Source: Cristatella mucedo
Lineage: Eukaryota; Bryozoa; Phylactolaemata; Cristatellidae
Assembly: GCA_009760855.2 (NCBI GenBank)
Contig: WPIO01000024.1
Coordinates: 4,548,501 to 4,612,500 of the forward strand
DNA length: 64,000 nucleotides
Direction of reading: 5' to 3'
Part shown: positions 33,520 through 45,740 of the stretch, in pieces
How the letters are laid out: each line of letters starts with the position of its first letter
Position numbering within the stretch: the stretch's first letter is position 1
Position numbers and translations under genes: made by a program
The notes under the pieces: generated by a model
The model's database searches: none
Told to the model about the DNA's origin: nothing
Seen by the model: only the letters and a program-made list of their open reading frames with translations

Positions 33520-35993
33520 CTGCAATGAAAACACCAAAAACTGAATTAATTCCATCTTTTTTAATACGCGTAGTGCATTATTGCTCTATTTAATAACAAT
33601 AGCGATAAACTCGTGTCAACATTTAGACATCTTTCGTCGGAAATCAAACTTGATTTCTTGATTGACCTGGGGCATCATTCCATCGCCTACTCCCACTTTC
33701 TGAGGTTAAGTGATGTGGACCTACACCTACGCAATACAATAACTATACAAGGCACGATTGTGTACAGAAGCTGCGAGCAAGTGTTTCCCTTGCAGTACTT
33801 ATTGTTTGCCTTTAAATGAATTCACTCTCTCCTATTAGGTAAAACCCAGCATGCGGCCAAAAGTGAGTTGTTGACAAACTTGGAAGGCCTAAGGCATGCG
33901 AGCCTACTATAGCAGACGATCAGGAATTCTTTATCTTGAATTGATGCATGAAGAGCTTATCCAAGAGATAGCTATGTGGGCGAACAGTTCTACCAAACGT
34001 GACGTTTCTAGGGAATGCATATGCAGCCGGCTCCTGCTAAGACTCGTTGCACCGGCTGCTGGCCAGCTGAACATCGCCTCTACGGCAAGGAAAGCTAACG
34101 AGACAAAATTATATTTAATTCATTTATTGAATGATGATGCGACACACTTCAATGTCTTTTGATGCACCTACATACAACTTTCAACCGCATCTCCATTAAC
34201 CATCTTTGATCGATATGACCGTACGATGCTGCTGGTTTTACTGTTTTTCGTGCTCAATAAATGAATGAATGATATATGTTCGCTGCATATTGAATGCAGT
34301 AGAATTAAGGAGCACTCTAGTTTTTTACGTTTGTATTAAAAATGAAAACTCTGGTTATAAGCCACTCAAGGGAATATTGTGCTTGTTTAGTGTTGTTAAT
34401 AACTTTGTAATAGGCCTATAGAAAGGTTTTTATTTAATCGAGAACCTTTTTGCACATCAGAGCTTCAAACTATTTTTCCTTCTTCCACAATTGTGGAACC
34501 CAAACAGTTTAGCGACAAATATAGGATGCGCCTTTCAAGAACTTTGCAGTTATATTCAATTTGTTGCTAGCTGCTCAAGAAAGCTTACAAGCAACCAGTG
34601 GCAAGGATTCTTAGTTTCCTATTAGTACCTAAGAGTTTTCAAAAAAGATTTTGAAAGCTTAGAGTGATGCTGCTACGACAAAAGCACAAAAGGAAACCAA
34701 AGATGGCTTTCTTGATATTAATTGAGATGGTCTGTGCCTGGAGATATGATCTTGGAATTCAAAGTTTATAAACTGTCGACACTCTCACTGCATGTTCTTG
34801 TGAATATCCTGAACAAAAGCCAATACAATTATGGTAGAGGAAAAAGCTGTTTATTGGGGTAATAGTGAACTGGAAAATGCACAATATATAGCTTAAGATG
34901 TGAACGATATCAACTAGATGGGCAAGCCAACCAATATGAAAGAAAATGCTTCTGTTATCTGATAAAATCAGGCTACTGAGTGAAGTAAAGGATTCTCGTA
35001 AATAGCAGAAGTCGTTATAGAGCTAGTAAAGTCATTCAAGGTGTCTATCACCATTGTAGTAGTAGCTGCTTTGAACATTCTATCAACATCCCTCACTTTT
35101 CTAGATTTCATACATCGCTGGATAGGTTCGCGGCATCTTACCTGAGTTACATGTTACCCCGAGTATTGCTACTAGATTGTAGGAAATATGCATGCCAAGA
35201 AGATACAATGCGATCAATTTCTGAAGATTCTGATAGGGCACACATGGATAATTATAGGATTCTTGCTAACTATATAAGAATGGCCAACTGGTTTTTCTCC
35301 GACGGAAATGGACATTCGATAAAGGTCAATCATGAGCTAGCTGCAAAATCTGTATAATATTATGCGTATATTCTCTTAATATCTAAAGCGACTTTAACAA
35401 GTTTGAAACTAGGTGTGGCAGCATGTAGTACAGTGGCAGCAGTTCTTTATCGAACATGCAGCCGTATGATCTGTTTCCATGACTATTGGAATACAGGATG
35501 ACTTAACTTCTGCGTCTGTCTCTATTTGTAACTCAACAGAGACGTGAGATTAAGTGTCTGTTATGTGGGATGTTGTAACACAGCACACGAGATCCCAAAT
35601 GGGGCTTTCCGTGCAATGGTAGCATTTACCTCAGGTTTGGTGCAATAATTCGAGTGAACATGGGCAAAGTGTAAAGTGAGTCAGTGCGAAATCCAGCTGC
35701 ACTCACTGCACGGTAAATCCTCCATATCCAGCATACTAAAATCTAGTAAAGAAGCAGCCTAGTCTAGACGACAGCAAAAGGATCAGTGATAGGGCATGCA
35801 CTATTTTTCTCATCTCATCGCGTGAGATTAGTCAACTATTTAGGATTTTCAAGTCATAGAAAATTAGCGACCTGTTCGAGATCATCTCTTTCTGTCGAAT
35901 CTTAAGTCTAAAAGTATGGCATATTGCCTAAAAGTACATACTGCAGATCTGCCAATAGTTGGCAAGAGTCACCAAAGCACCAACTGAACTTAC
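33520..35993 (-). other. ZP/FReD gene intron between the ZP-N exons
   Basis: A 2.5-kb intron inferred from matched phase-0 sites (donor CAG|GTAAGT at 35993, acceptor at 33520). No recognised repeats. A plus-strand open stretch at 33896-34162 has no splice borders or domain. Confidence 0.75.
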
Positions 35994-36202
35994 CTGCCGG
36001 ATTGTGTCCATCGATCTCAAAGTGAAATTGAATGCAGCCTGGCTTTCATTAGCTTTCTGCGAAACATAGGAATCACTTTGGACCACAAATGAAGCAAATG
36101 AAGCAGCCGGCCCAATGTAAACTTCCTTGTTGAGAGAAACAGTCATTCCAGCAGAACTGCAGTAGACACTGGAGCCACCTGCTGCCACAGCCTCCGGGTA
36201 AA
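35994..36202 (-). CDS. ZP/FReD gene: ZP-N first-half exon
   Basis: Bounded by CTTTCTGTGGCAG|TT (phase 1) and CGGCAG|GTAAGT (phase 0). It encodes YPEAVAAGGSSVYCSSAGMT, VSLNKEVYIGPAASFASFVV, then SYVSQKANESQAAFNFTLRS up to MDTIRQ. This is the start of a ZP-N domain: V.C....M.V.L.K, an 'F' strand and so on. Only the first conserved ZP-N cysteine (VYC) is present. The fourth (QCYF) is on the next exon, and the second and third are absent, so this ZP-N would hold a single disulfide rather than two. The exon joins the FReD C-terminal exon in phase 1. Confidence 0.87.
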
Positions 36203-37145
36203 CTGCCACAGAAAGATTGCTAAGGGCATACATATGTCCAGCTTGCAAGAATGTGAAATCGAGAATTCACTTTGGAGTACAAAACCATGCCTCCTACATT
36301 GAACGTGACTGGAGAACTAGTGCAGTACAGCATTGTTACACTGTTCTACCATTAAACTTCCCTAACACTTTTTCTAAAGAAGACACATCTGATATTAAGT
36401 CAAACTTATGCTCCCGATGCTCAGCATCTCAACTACTTTGCAATCAAGCGGACCTGATTTAAATCGCGAGCATTTTTAATCAGTAGAGGAGTCGTTCTAC
36501 TTCCGATCTTGTCAGTGATGCTCTTTCTGTGTTTGTCAGTTTACGTTTCTTCTATCACTCTTGCCTCTTATCTCTCAGGAAGTTGTAATTTGTAGGTTTC
36601 AGTATGATATGAGTTGAACATACTTGGACCTCATACATTTATCCTTTAACTAGACTGGTGCTCGTCCTGCTTTCCCCTTGCTCAATACTGCAGCCTACTA
36701 ATACCTTTCGTACGTACACTTTTAGGTGGAGCTCCATATCCACATGTCTGAGTATGGTCAGATAAGCAGAATTTGTTAATAATTCGTAACAGCAGAGTGC
36801 AGTTGTAGGAGAAAATTGGTCGAATGTGTGTAGCTTGATGTAAGTAGGTTCATGCACATACGCCACAAGAAACATTGAGTCAGTCAGTTCCCTGTTCGCG
36901 TGTGATAATCTACTTCAACTCTGTTACTCAATCTCCTTCCAACCTGTCATAATTGGTACATTGCTACAACACAACACTAGCTAACATGCTCGACGAGTTT
37001 CCACCTATGTCTAAGTGCACCGAGTGCCCTCACCTAAACGACCTATGATTTACTGACTGCAGACATTAAACTAGCTATATCTACTTAGCAAAAAGCGTGA
37101 AAAACTTGCAACCTAATAGGACTCACTGTCCATCGACAGGCATAT
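36203..37145 (-). other. ZP/FReD gene intron, left part: no recognised feature
   Basis: Part of the 4.9-kb intron between the second FReD exon (41103) and the first ZP-N exon (36202). No repeat or exon recognised here; repeats begin at 37150. Confidence 0.5.
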
Positions 37146-37149
37146 GGGG

Positions 37150-39010
37150 AGTAATTTAGATCGTACCAATCCATCTTAGCAAAGGCCAAGTCTAGCTTCA
37201 ATGAGTGAATTATTAAAGCACACACACACAGTCCAAAAATGCTCGTGTCGGTGATCAGTTGTCTCCTTAACGACTCCGAAGTTGGCTCCCTACCTAGCTT
37301 TTTCTATTGATGATCTAGCTGATCACTGCTCTAGCTTCTTTGTCGACTAGGTAGACAAGATCACGGAGTCTGTGCATAGCGTGGCAGCATGCTCCTGGAA
37401 TGCTGTCCCACAATTCTAAGCAGCACATCAATGTTTTCATATAAGAAGGCCACTAGTGACCTAAACCTAAAGGTTTTATCCAAATCAAAGAAGACAACTA
37501 GTCCTCTAGACCCTATTCCCACTGTCCTGCTGATAGGATGCAGAGATCTGCTGCTGCCATGCATACATTAACATCACATATATGCCATTAGCCTCAGGTC
37601 ACGTCCTAGCATCTTTCAAAAAGACTTTAGTCAGGCTACTACTCAAAAGAGCAATACTTGATCCTGAGAACTTGACAATTTCTGTCCATTCACCCTTATA
37701 TCTTGCCTAACAAAGACTAAGAACCGAGTCGTGGCAGACCTCCGGAACTCATATTTTGAAAATTCACACCTAGCTAGTAAGTTGCAGTCTAGTTTTAAAG
37801 CTAATCAGTCCACAAAGTTAGCAATGCTTGGGGTATGTAACGACCTACTATGGTCATGACCATGCTGCAACATGGTATCACCCCAGACGGACTCACACAC
37901 TCTGCCTGGTCAATGGAAGGGATTCCTACCACTTCATTAATCACTGCAGATGGACAGATTTGGTTGACTAAGCCCAACTTAATTGCAACTGGTCAGTTGT
38001 GGTTGTGTGACCTTCTATTCTGCAGTGATCCACTTTCTGCTTCTTCAAAGTCCTGTACAGACGCCATCCACTCTCTGCCATCCTCTCATTCTTTCCCCGT
38101 CCCACTTGCTCTTCTCCTCTCCCTCTCTTTTCTCCCTCTTCGTCCCCAACGCTCGGTAGCAGCTTACTCGACGGCCACTGCACATCAGCTTGTGGGCATG
38201 CTCACTTGCGGTTGCCTGCCGACAATACAGACATCGTCATTATCGCCGACCTCTTATTGGTACCGTGTTCTTCGTCGCACTACTGCGGCCAGCATGCTGG
38301 ACCCTCTACACTACTTAAGGATGCAGACTTAGCTAGAGTATCTTTGCTTATTTTGATGGTTATTTCATTTCTGCAGCTCATAATACTATCGATAATTAGG
38401 TTCTTCTCGAGCAGCTCTCATCTACCAGGGCATCACTAGCCTTGAACTGCAATAGTTCAGGTCCTATCTCAGTTGGAGACTACAGAGTATGGATTGAATG
38501 GACCGAGGTTATCCGAAGAACCACTGAAGTATGGGTTGCCTCATGGCTGTATACTTGGTCTGGTTCTAATTACAGTCTATACTTTCCCTCTTGCCGGTTT
38601 GACTGGCAGACACAACCTAGGCCTCTATGCAGATGACACTCAGCTGTGCTTTAGCTTAGATCCCTCCCAGCCCTCCAAGACGTTGATGTATTGATTAAAT
38701 CCATGGAAGACTGGCGGCAAACTTTCTTAAGTTGAAGGATGACAAAGCCAACCTACTAGTTATGGGTAAATCAAATGTGATTCCAAAGTTGAGAGTGTAT
38801 GCATGCTGACACTGTGAATGCTGCTACTAACCATACTTGCATGCTGACCCTTTTCATGTCACATTTAACCGTTGTATGACTGTTGCCATTTACCATGCAA
38901 CCACTTACTATTTAATCATACTTTCTTTGCAGCAAATGTCAAAGCCCAATAATGAGATTGATTTATCCGAAGGAGCTATAACACATGCATTATCGTAAAT
39001 AATATTATTA
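37150..39010 (+). mobile_element. Long degraded LINE within intron
   Basis: Plus strand, opposite to the host gene. Decayed blocks appear in order: 'TSPLDPIPTVLLIGCRDLLLP' (37500-37560), LINE connecting region, 'SSKLQSSFKANQST' (37780), RT blocks with KYGLPHGCILGLVLITVYTF and YADDTQLCFSLDPSQPS (38550-38690), and a 3' end GCAAATGTCAAAGCCCAATA then ATGAGATTGATTTATCC at 38930-38975. The YADD box is intact but surrounded by stops. Dead copy. Confidence 0.8.
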
Positions 39011-39627
39011 CTAGGCATTTCCTTGCTTTCAATGTTTATTCAAGCATCCTGGTAAAAAATGTAATGTGATCCGTTGGCTGAATAAAGCAATGAAATTCTG
39101 AATTTAGTGTGCCTTTTAATTGGCACTACTATTTTCAGTGTTAAAATATTTCCAAGCTGGAATGCCTTGGTCTCAAAAGGAAATTAACTTGTATTTGGCA
39201 ATGATGTAGAACAGAGACAGATCAGCAGACTGGGTACATGAGTAACCCAGTAAGCAGCATGTCTGCTGCATCGGATTTCCATCTACTGCCTTATACTCAG
39301 AATGTATGGCTTTGGATTTCGAAATATTCAAGAATTTCTTTTGTAAACGCCATGGGAAGACGCAAATCATATACCGTATGCATAAGAACCAACCATTCCT
39401 ATTAGATAAGGTAAAATTAATTCAATACACGATGATACGTACTTTCCAATGGAAAAAAGTTGCATAAATCGTCACCATTGCCATACTTGAGGTAAATGGT
39501 GATAGTCAAAGCTATGCATATGGTCTGTAGCCGAGTGAGCTTGGTGCTACTGGTGGTCTTTGCCATGACGAAAGGAGTTATAATCTCTTCTAAAACAAAT
39601 ACTCATCTGCTACCCACTATGGCACAT

Positions 39628-39860
39628 TCTTTTCAGCCGTCCTGAGCTACAAATTTATGGCTTCTCACTACCTTAACTGCTCTCCTAACGCAGCTATGCT
39701 TCATAACTTTACCTTCGCTGCATGAGCTGAAGTCTGATGGCTGCCGAATGCATACCGAAAGCCACCTAGACAGTGAGTGAGGTATGCAAAACTCTCCGGC
39801 ATAACACCCACACAGTATTTGTGGCTTTGTGGAGTTACAGACGGAGATACATACGAACAA
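39628..39860 (+). repeat. ATTAC-tailed dispersed repeat, copy 4
   Basis: Matches copy 1 in TTTTCAGCCGTCCTGAGCTAC, CTACCTTAACTGCTCTCCTA, CTGATGGCTGCCGAATGCATAC, CGAAAGCCACC, GCATAACACCCACACAGTA and GAGTTACAGACGGAGATACAT. The pentamer tail is nearly absent. Located in the 4.9-kb intron. Confidence 0.6.
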
Positions 39861-40034
39861 CACATTTCAACATTCAGTCAGGCACTTGCTTGCTGCATCT
39901 TTCACAAATTGCATTTGCATACATCTACTAAGTTTCCTCTAAAGATACAGGTGCTTCACCCAGCTCTCTGTTCGCACAAATTTGAACTAAACTTGCCTTG
40001 TTCTCCGGTGCTTTTATGCTTCTCGGTCACGTTC

Positions 40035-40672
40035 CAGTGCACATTACTAACCATGAGTCTCACTGACAAGCAGCAAAGGGCGGCTTCCATCGCACTTTTC
40101 ATGCCGACCTGCACTGGCTACCAGTCAAGCAAGGGGTTGACTTCAAGGTTTTGTCGCTCACTTTTAGGTCCCTTCATTCTATGGCTCCAGCATATCTCTC
40201 CGACATACTCCCCCATCAGGCCAAGCATCGTACCACCCACTTTTCGGAATCCAACAGTCTAGAAATACCTCGTACAAACCTTAAATCCTTTGGAGACCAT
40301 GCATTTAGTTCGTATGCTCCCAAAGCCTGGAACTTCCTCCCGACCTGTGTCAGAACATCCCCTGACCTGACCACATTTAAAAGGAACCTAAAAACACACC
40401 TATTTAGGACAGCATTTAGTGGGTCCCTGTGATTCGTCTTTCACGTGCTTATGGGTGCTGACATTGTGCATGCTGCCACTAACCACGTTTGCATGCTGAC
40501 CCTGTGCATGTCACCCCTAACTATGTTATTCATTTTGTTTGTTTTTCAAGCATGATTTTACTTACCATTCAATTGTATTTCCCTTTGCAGCAAATGTAAA
40601 GCGACTAGAAAGAGATTAAGTTCTCTGAGGGTGCTTTATCAAGTACATTATTATTATTATTATTATCTTTCC
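40035..40672 (+). mobile_element. LINE 3' end, best-preserved
   Basis: The plus strand reads LHSMAPAYLSDILPHQAKHR, TTHFSESNSLEIPRTNLKSF and GDHAFSSYAPKAWNFLPTCV, RTSPDLTTFKRNLKTHLFRT, then AFSGSL stop (40432). The 3' UTR follows, ending AAATGTAAAGCGACTAGAAA, GAGATTAAGTTCTCTGAGGG, TGCTTTATCAAGTACATTA and (TTA)n. The last 93 codons are open, so this is the youngest-looking fragment here. The peptide is the standard C-terminus of CR1/L2-like ORF2. Confidence 0.9.
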
Positions 40673-41102
40673 TGTTTGTCAAGCATGACACATTCGTGCT
40701 TTACATGCTCGCTTAAGCTTGTTAGCACGCATGCCATTAATATTTGGCTGTTCATTTTTTTGAAGCGAGTTGTACAACATCTGGATTGAGGTTTTTTATC
40801 ATTGCATTCTACAAAAGTCATAATAATTCTTGCTACTAATATTACAAAAGTCGCTTGTCTTATCTAGTGTCCATTCCTAAAGCAAGTATTTGGAGATTTA
40901 ATTTTCAAATAATTGCGATGCTTCACTCTCTACGTTGATGAAGAGGCAACCGTATTAACTAAAATTATAACCGCAGATTGGCTCGCAAACTTTGCTCCGG
41001 CATTAAGTCTTGGCCTATAGGCAGCGCTTCGCTGAAGTATTTTATAAAAGTTAATGTAAACACTGCTGGAAAAGAGCCAGTTGAGTTGCAATTCAGACTT
41101 AC

Positions 41103-41273
41103 CTTCCTGTCGAGAACCGAATTTAATTTTTATTTCTGCCACTTTTAGCACGTACAACTTGTTGAACTGATGGTAAGTCATGCCGACGTTTGTGCGAATT
41201 TGCCTGCTTGCTGAATGACCGCAGGTGAGACAAGTGCAGGAGCAATCATAATACCACCAGCCACCGCCTCGTT
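41103..41273 (-). CDS. ZP/FReD gene: FReD C-terminal exon
   Basis: Bounded by CATCTAG|AA (phase 1) and GGAAG|GTAAGT (phase 1). It encodes RGGGWWYYDCSCTCLTCGHS, then TNVGMTYHQFNKLYVLKVAE and IKIKFGS. This is the end of a fibrinogen C-terminal globular domain: the GGWWY..C motif, an L..G segment, and the final L..aEIKi strand. Four cysteines occur in YYDCSCTCLTC, more than the usual single Cys after WWY, suggesting an additional disulfide. The exon completes the domain begun on 46998-47495; the join gives RNCA then GGGWWY with 2-3 intervening residues, as in other FReDs. Alternative acceptor 6 bases further in (CGAG|GC), also phase 1. Confidence 0.93.
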
Positions 41274-42759
41274 CTAGATGCATAATGGACAAGCTGTATG
41301 CTTAGCAGCAAGTACACACAAACGGGAGCGTAAACAATGTATTCACTTCGCCATATACTTTGAAACTACACTTTCTCTGCGACACATTTTGTGAAGAAAT
41401 ATAGCATTCGTTGTACACCGCAGGGTGTCAATAAGCTAAACAAGCATGGAAGTAGTCCGCTTGCTTACAATATTCTCACCTGAGCAAGCTTAAGCTACAT
41501 CTTTATTTAGTTTTAAGCAGAGCATTAATTTTTAAGCTGCCTAATCAACAGTTTGGGTTTTTCTATTGGCTTGAAGTTCTGCCTAGCCATCAAGCTAAAA
41601 GCTCCTGCAAAAAATGCAATACATATTCCGGAAAAATTAATGGGTGTTCTGATATTTAAAATGAAATTTTCTCTAATTTAAGCTCTTCGTTTGGCAGCAG
41701 TATTAAAATGTCTCTCGATCTTATTCCTGTTATAAGGTTTTCACGTGTCAATAACCAGAATGTTGTACCGAGTGAGGCAGGTAGAATATTCTCTATTGCC
41801 TAATGCAAGCAGAGATGACAGCAGCAGACACTCGTCTGTGGCTATGTGCATGGGGGATTCTTATACTATTAACTGGCACTGTTAACAGTTATGCAAAGAC
41901 ATTGCAGTTCAATTAAGTTTAATCTATAAAAATATTGGCAAATATCAGTGAAACATGACTCTAAAGTATTAATAGAACCAAAGATGGTAGACGACAAGTA
42001 GGGACCAATGCAAGTCATCTGCGTACACCAGTATACACAGAGCTTGACAATTTTGAAGGGCAACATTATTAAAAAAACTTGTATTGTCCAGTATAGGTGC
42101 AGGCAGCTCTTACTCCTAGAGCTTGCTGGATTATTAGTAGCCGTTGACATATACGATCTGAAATATATCACTAACTTGGGATCTACTAATTCCAGTACAA
42201 TTACAGTAATGCCCAAGCTGGACAGCCACAAGTTAAAAATTAAACAATGGTCAATAATATAAGAGGATACTGAGAAGTTCAGCTGAACTAGCTGAGAGGG
42301 TGTACCCTATCAAACTTTTATGTCGTCAATGTTAATGTCACCGGCATGCAACCAAGTGTCCACTCAGGATACATGTGTCTCAGCTTATTTTATATTCAGT
42401 AAAATAGTCAGAGCATTCTCTGACCTATTACTATCGACAAAGCTAAAATAAAAAAACTTAATGGATTAATATGAATGACAGGTCAATATCTTGAAACTGT
42501 TAATGTCCACTATCCACCGTTTTCTTATCCCTTACAATTATAAAATAATGTCAAGCGATCCAATTGTGATTTTGAAGAGGATGTCTCCAAATGTTCGCAG
42601 GTATGATGAAACGGCTTAGGGATTTCCATCCCCAAAATCTCGTCCCCGAGGAACCTCAACCCTCTCATCGGCCTGCTCTTCTTCTCTTACCTCTATCACG
42701 ATATCTATTTATTTATCATTATCCTCTATCACGATTGTCCCTATTGTATTCTCGCTAAT

Positions 42760-43890
42760 ATCTTCTCCTTAGCTAAAAGTGCCAGTAATCCTCTTGACCA
42801 TGCCCTACAGTTTTCCTCTTGAGTTTCATAGACATGTTGCCGCCCACAGTAACAACTATTGTAACTATGTCCTTGGTTATTGGTCAAGTACAGTCACCAC
42901 TGAAATGGCTATTTTTAGGTAACTCCTTAAAAAGCCCCCCTTAGATCATGATACTTTCACTTCCATTTGTCAGGCCTCCTGTCTGCCATTTCCATCTTAT
43001 ACACTCGAACGAGTTCCGTCCTAGAAGCTGTGATAGAATTTATTCATCATCTCTTTCAAATATATTAAAGTTGGAATTTAGATATAACCATTCCAGGAAA
43101 ACAATGCTGATTAAGTTGGGCCTCTCCCCTAATATTTCTGGACCTACTAATTGCATTTGACACCGTTTGCCATCACCTCCTACTGTATATAATATCGATA
43201 TGTATAGGTATAGCTAGCACGGAGCTACATGAGCTAGATCCTTATTCATTGAGAGATGTTATTGTGAAGACATAAATGGGCTTAGTTTACAGGGGAGCCC
43301 TTGAAGTACGGGTTTCAGTAATAGGCCTCAGGCCCCTTATTTGTACTATCTATACTCTCTATCCTGCTAATTAATTAGCTTAAACAATCTCTGCTTTCAT
43401 TTGCAAGCCGATGATCATCGCAACTAATCTATTATCAGACCGTTCTAACCACTGCTTCTTATCCGAGTGGCGTAGTAACCTTTGAAACCTTCACACCGAG
43501 TTGTCTTTCGATGAATATATTTCCTCCTCTATGAATTTGGCAACCATTTGGTTAATGAAAACTGCTAAGCAAAATCTGGGCCTGCTGAGATAGAAAATAC
43601 AAAATAGTTCGTGCTTTCGTGATCGCGTTTATAAATTCTTGCAATTTACTTCATTCAGGTCTCATCTCCACTGTGCCCTGAAACTGGAGAGTATAACTCA
43701 CAAGCACGCCAGGTCTTAAATCAAAATCACAGCTGCTACTCTCACCTTCTGCTTCTGTCTGAGCTCCATATGCACCCTATCAAGCTGCATAACATCACCT
43801 ACAAGATACTCTTCTGACTCAGTAGTCGCTTATCTTCCTCGTCGTTCAGCCTCGTTCTGTGTGGCCTCTTTTCCTATTTCTTGGGTTCTC
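42760..43890 (+). mobile_element. Degraded LINE RT fragment in intron
   Basis: Decayed plus-strand RT: 'LIAFDTVCHHLLLYIISICIG' (43150-43205, equivalent to the AAFDTVDH motif), then 'RGALEVRVSVIGLRPLICTI' (equivalent to GVPQGSVLGPLLFTIY). Later blocks include TCGTTCTGTGTGGCCTC of the 'SRSSFCVASFPISWVLEPL' region. Full of stops. More diverged than most copies in the window. Confidence 0.55.
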
Positions 43891-44189
43891 GAACCGCTAA
43901 CTCCTCAGCCTCTCAGCCTTCGCCTGGTAGTGCATTGAAAGTATTTTAATGATGAAGAGATCAGCAAGCACCAGCTCCGATATTCCATCACTGTGTTCTA
44001 TATGTGGCTACTAACTGCAATAGCCATGCAGATGTTAAGTTTTAGCTTAACATGCATCTCTTCGGGTCAGCTTTCCGCTTGCTCGTGTGATGTTATCTTT
44101 TTCTTGTGTGCTTTTGATTGTAACCAGTGCATAGCTCAGTGCAATTTACTAGCCAGAGATCTTACTAACTGGTAACAAAGAGTACCTTG

Positions 44190-44330
44190 CCGAGCTGGTT
44201 TGGTCCAACAGCGAAGGTGCTTGCCCCGACCAAGGTCAGGCCAAGGTCGTGGGCTCGAGCTCAGAGGCAAACGTAAAGAGATTGAATAGAGATTAGGTTC
44301 TCTTAGGGCACTTATATAAAAAATACAAAT
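44190..44330 (+). mobile_element. SINE-A copy in intron
   Basis: Head GCCGAGCTGGTTTGGTCCAA, B box GTCGTGGGCTCGAGCTC, tail GAATAGAGATTAGGTTCTCT, TAGGGCACTTATATAA. The next bases begin the AT-rich palindrome, so the palindrome appears to have grown from the A+T-rich 3' tail of this SINE. Confidence 0.85.
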
Positions 44331-44364
44331 ATATATATATATATATATATATTATTTGTATATT

Positions 44365-44432
<68 letters not shown>

Positions 44433-44447
44433 AATATACAAATATAC
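44331..44447. repeat. (AT)n palindrome with flanking inverted arms
   Basis: An (AT) run, then the left arm ATTTGTATATTTGCATATAT, about 60 bases of pure TA repeat, then the right arm ATATATGCAAATATACAAAT. The arms are exact inverted complements for about 20 bases outside the TA core, so the whole 44354-44444 stretch is one perfect hairpin or cruciform. Confidence 0.93.
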
Positions 44448-44509
44448 AAATGAGTTATAATTTTATATATTCTATTGGGTTTAGGTCAGAATTACCGTCA
44501 TGGCCTATG

Positions 44510-45475
44510 AAACACTTGTTCTCTTTTGCATGCTTGATACATTTTCTAAAACTAAACAATGATGAAACTAACTTACAAGTAATGGGCGAACCCAGTATAA
44601 TTCAGAAATTGGAAAGGCCGACGCTCAAAAATGGCTCTGCCAGCATATCTCCAGTTGAATCAGCTCGAAATCTAGGTGCCATGTTCCAAAGTGACCTCTC
44701 GTTAGACTACCACATCAGCTCCACAGTCAAATCCGCCTACTTTCAGCTTCATAACATTGCTAAAATTCGGGCTTGTTTAGATAAGGATACCACGTTCAAG
44801 TTGGTCCATGCATTCGTGACATCCCGTCTCGACTCTGAAACCCACAGCTTACTGGCCTACCGGCATGTGCGATCAGGCGATTGCAGCAGGTGCAAAACTC
44901 TGCAGCTAGGCTTGTTTGTCGTGAACGAAGCAGTTGCCACATCACACCACATCTCGCCGACCTGCACTGGCTACCAGTCCAGCAATAGATTGACTTCAAG
45001 GTTTTAGCGCTCATTTTTAAGTCACTTCATTCTTTGCCCCAGGCTATCTCTCAGATCTACTCCCCCAACCAGGCCAAGTAGCATACCACCCGGTTTTCGG
45101 AATCCTTTGGAGACCCTGAATTTAGTTCGTATGCTCCCAAAGCCTGGAACCTCCTCCCGACTTGCGTCAGAATGTCCCCTAACCTTACCACATTTAAAAT
45201 GAACTTAAAACACACCTTTTTAGGACAGCATTTAGTGGGTCCCTGTGATTCGTCATTCATGTGCTTATGCGTGCTGATAGTGTGCATGCTGCCACTAAAC
45301 ACATTTGCATGCTGACCCTGTGCATGTCACCCATAACCATGTTACTCATTTTGTTTGTTAATCAAGCATGATAGTACTCAAAATTCAATTGCAGCAAATT
45401 TAAAGCACCTAGGAAGAGAGAGGAGTCCTCTGAGAGCGCTTTATCAAGTGCATTATTATGATTATTATTATTTTA
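44510..45475 (+). mobile_element. LINE 3' half, fairly intact
   Basis: Frame 44450-45007 contains FLKLNNDETNLQVMGEPSII, LERPTLKNGSASISPVESAR, NLGAMFQSDLSLDYHISSTV and KIRACLDKDTTFKLVHAFVT, the segment following the YADD box. It shifts frame near 44850, continues to 'SYAPKAWNLLPTCVRMSPNLTT', and has 3' UTR blocks and a stem-loop end at 45385-45440 plus (TTA)n. Orientation opposite to the host gene. Confidence 0.85.
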
Positions 45476-45554
45476 ACATCCATGTCACCAGCACTTGTTT
45501 AATAATTCTCTGTCAATGAGTTGTATAGCTCGTGGATAGAGATGTAGTTGATGA

Positions 45555-45740
45555 ACCATGATGGCTGACGTGACAAGGTGGTTGGTTTTCACGACCTTCA
45601 ACCGAGTTTGTGTGTTCAAATCCTGTGGTGGGCGATCCTTCATCACTTCTGCAAGCTGTGGTAATAGCCGCAAAGGCTCTCAATCGCTACACAAAGAGTC
45701 TGTTAAATCAACTAGTACTTCTTCTTTTAGTTTTCTTACA
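45555..45740 (+). mobile_element. SINE-B copy 2
   Basis: Shares with the copy at 16972 the block TGTGGTGGGCGATCCTTCAT, CACTTCTGCAAGCTGTGG, AATAGCCGCAAAGGCTCTCA, ATCGCTACACAAAGAGTCTG and TTAAATCAACTAGTACTTCT. The B box is a degraded GTGTGTTCAAATCC. Confidence 0.7.

Noticed and set aside
36217-36462. Plus-strand open frame opposite the ZP-N exon
   Set aside because: Overlaps the real exon edge on the other strand and has no motif.
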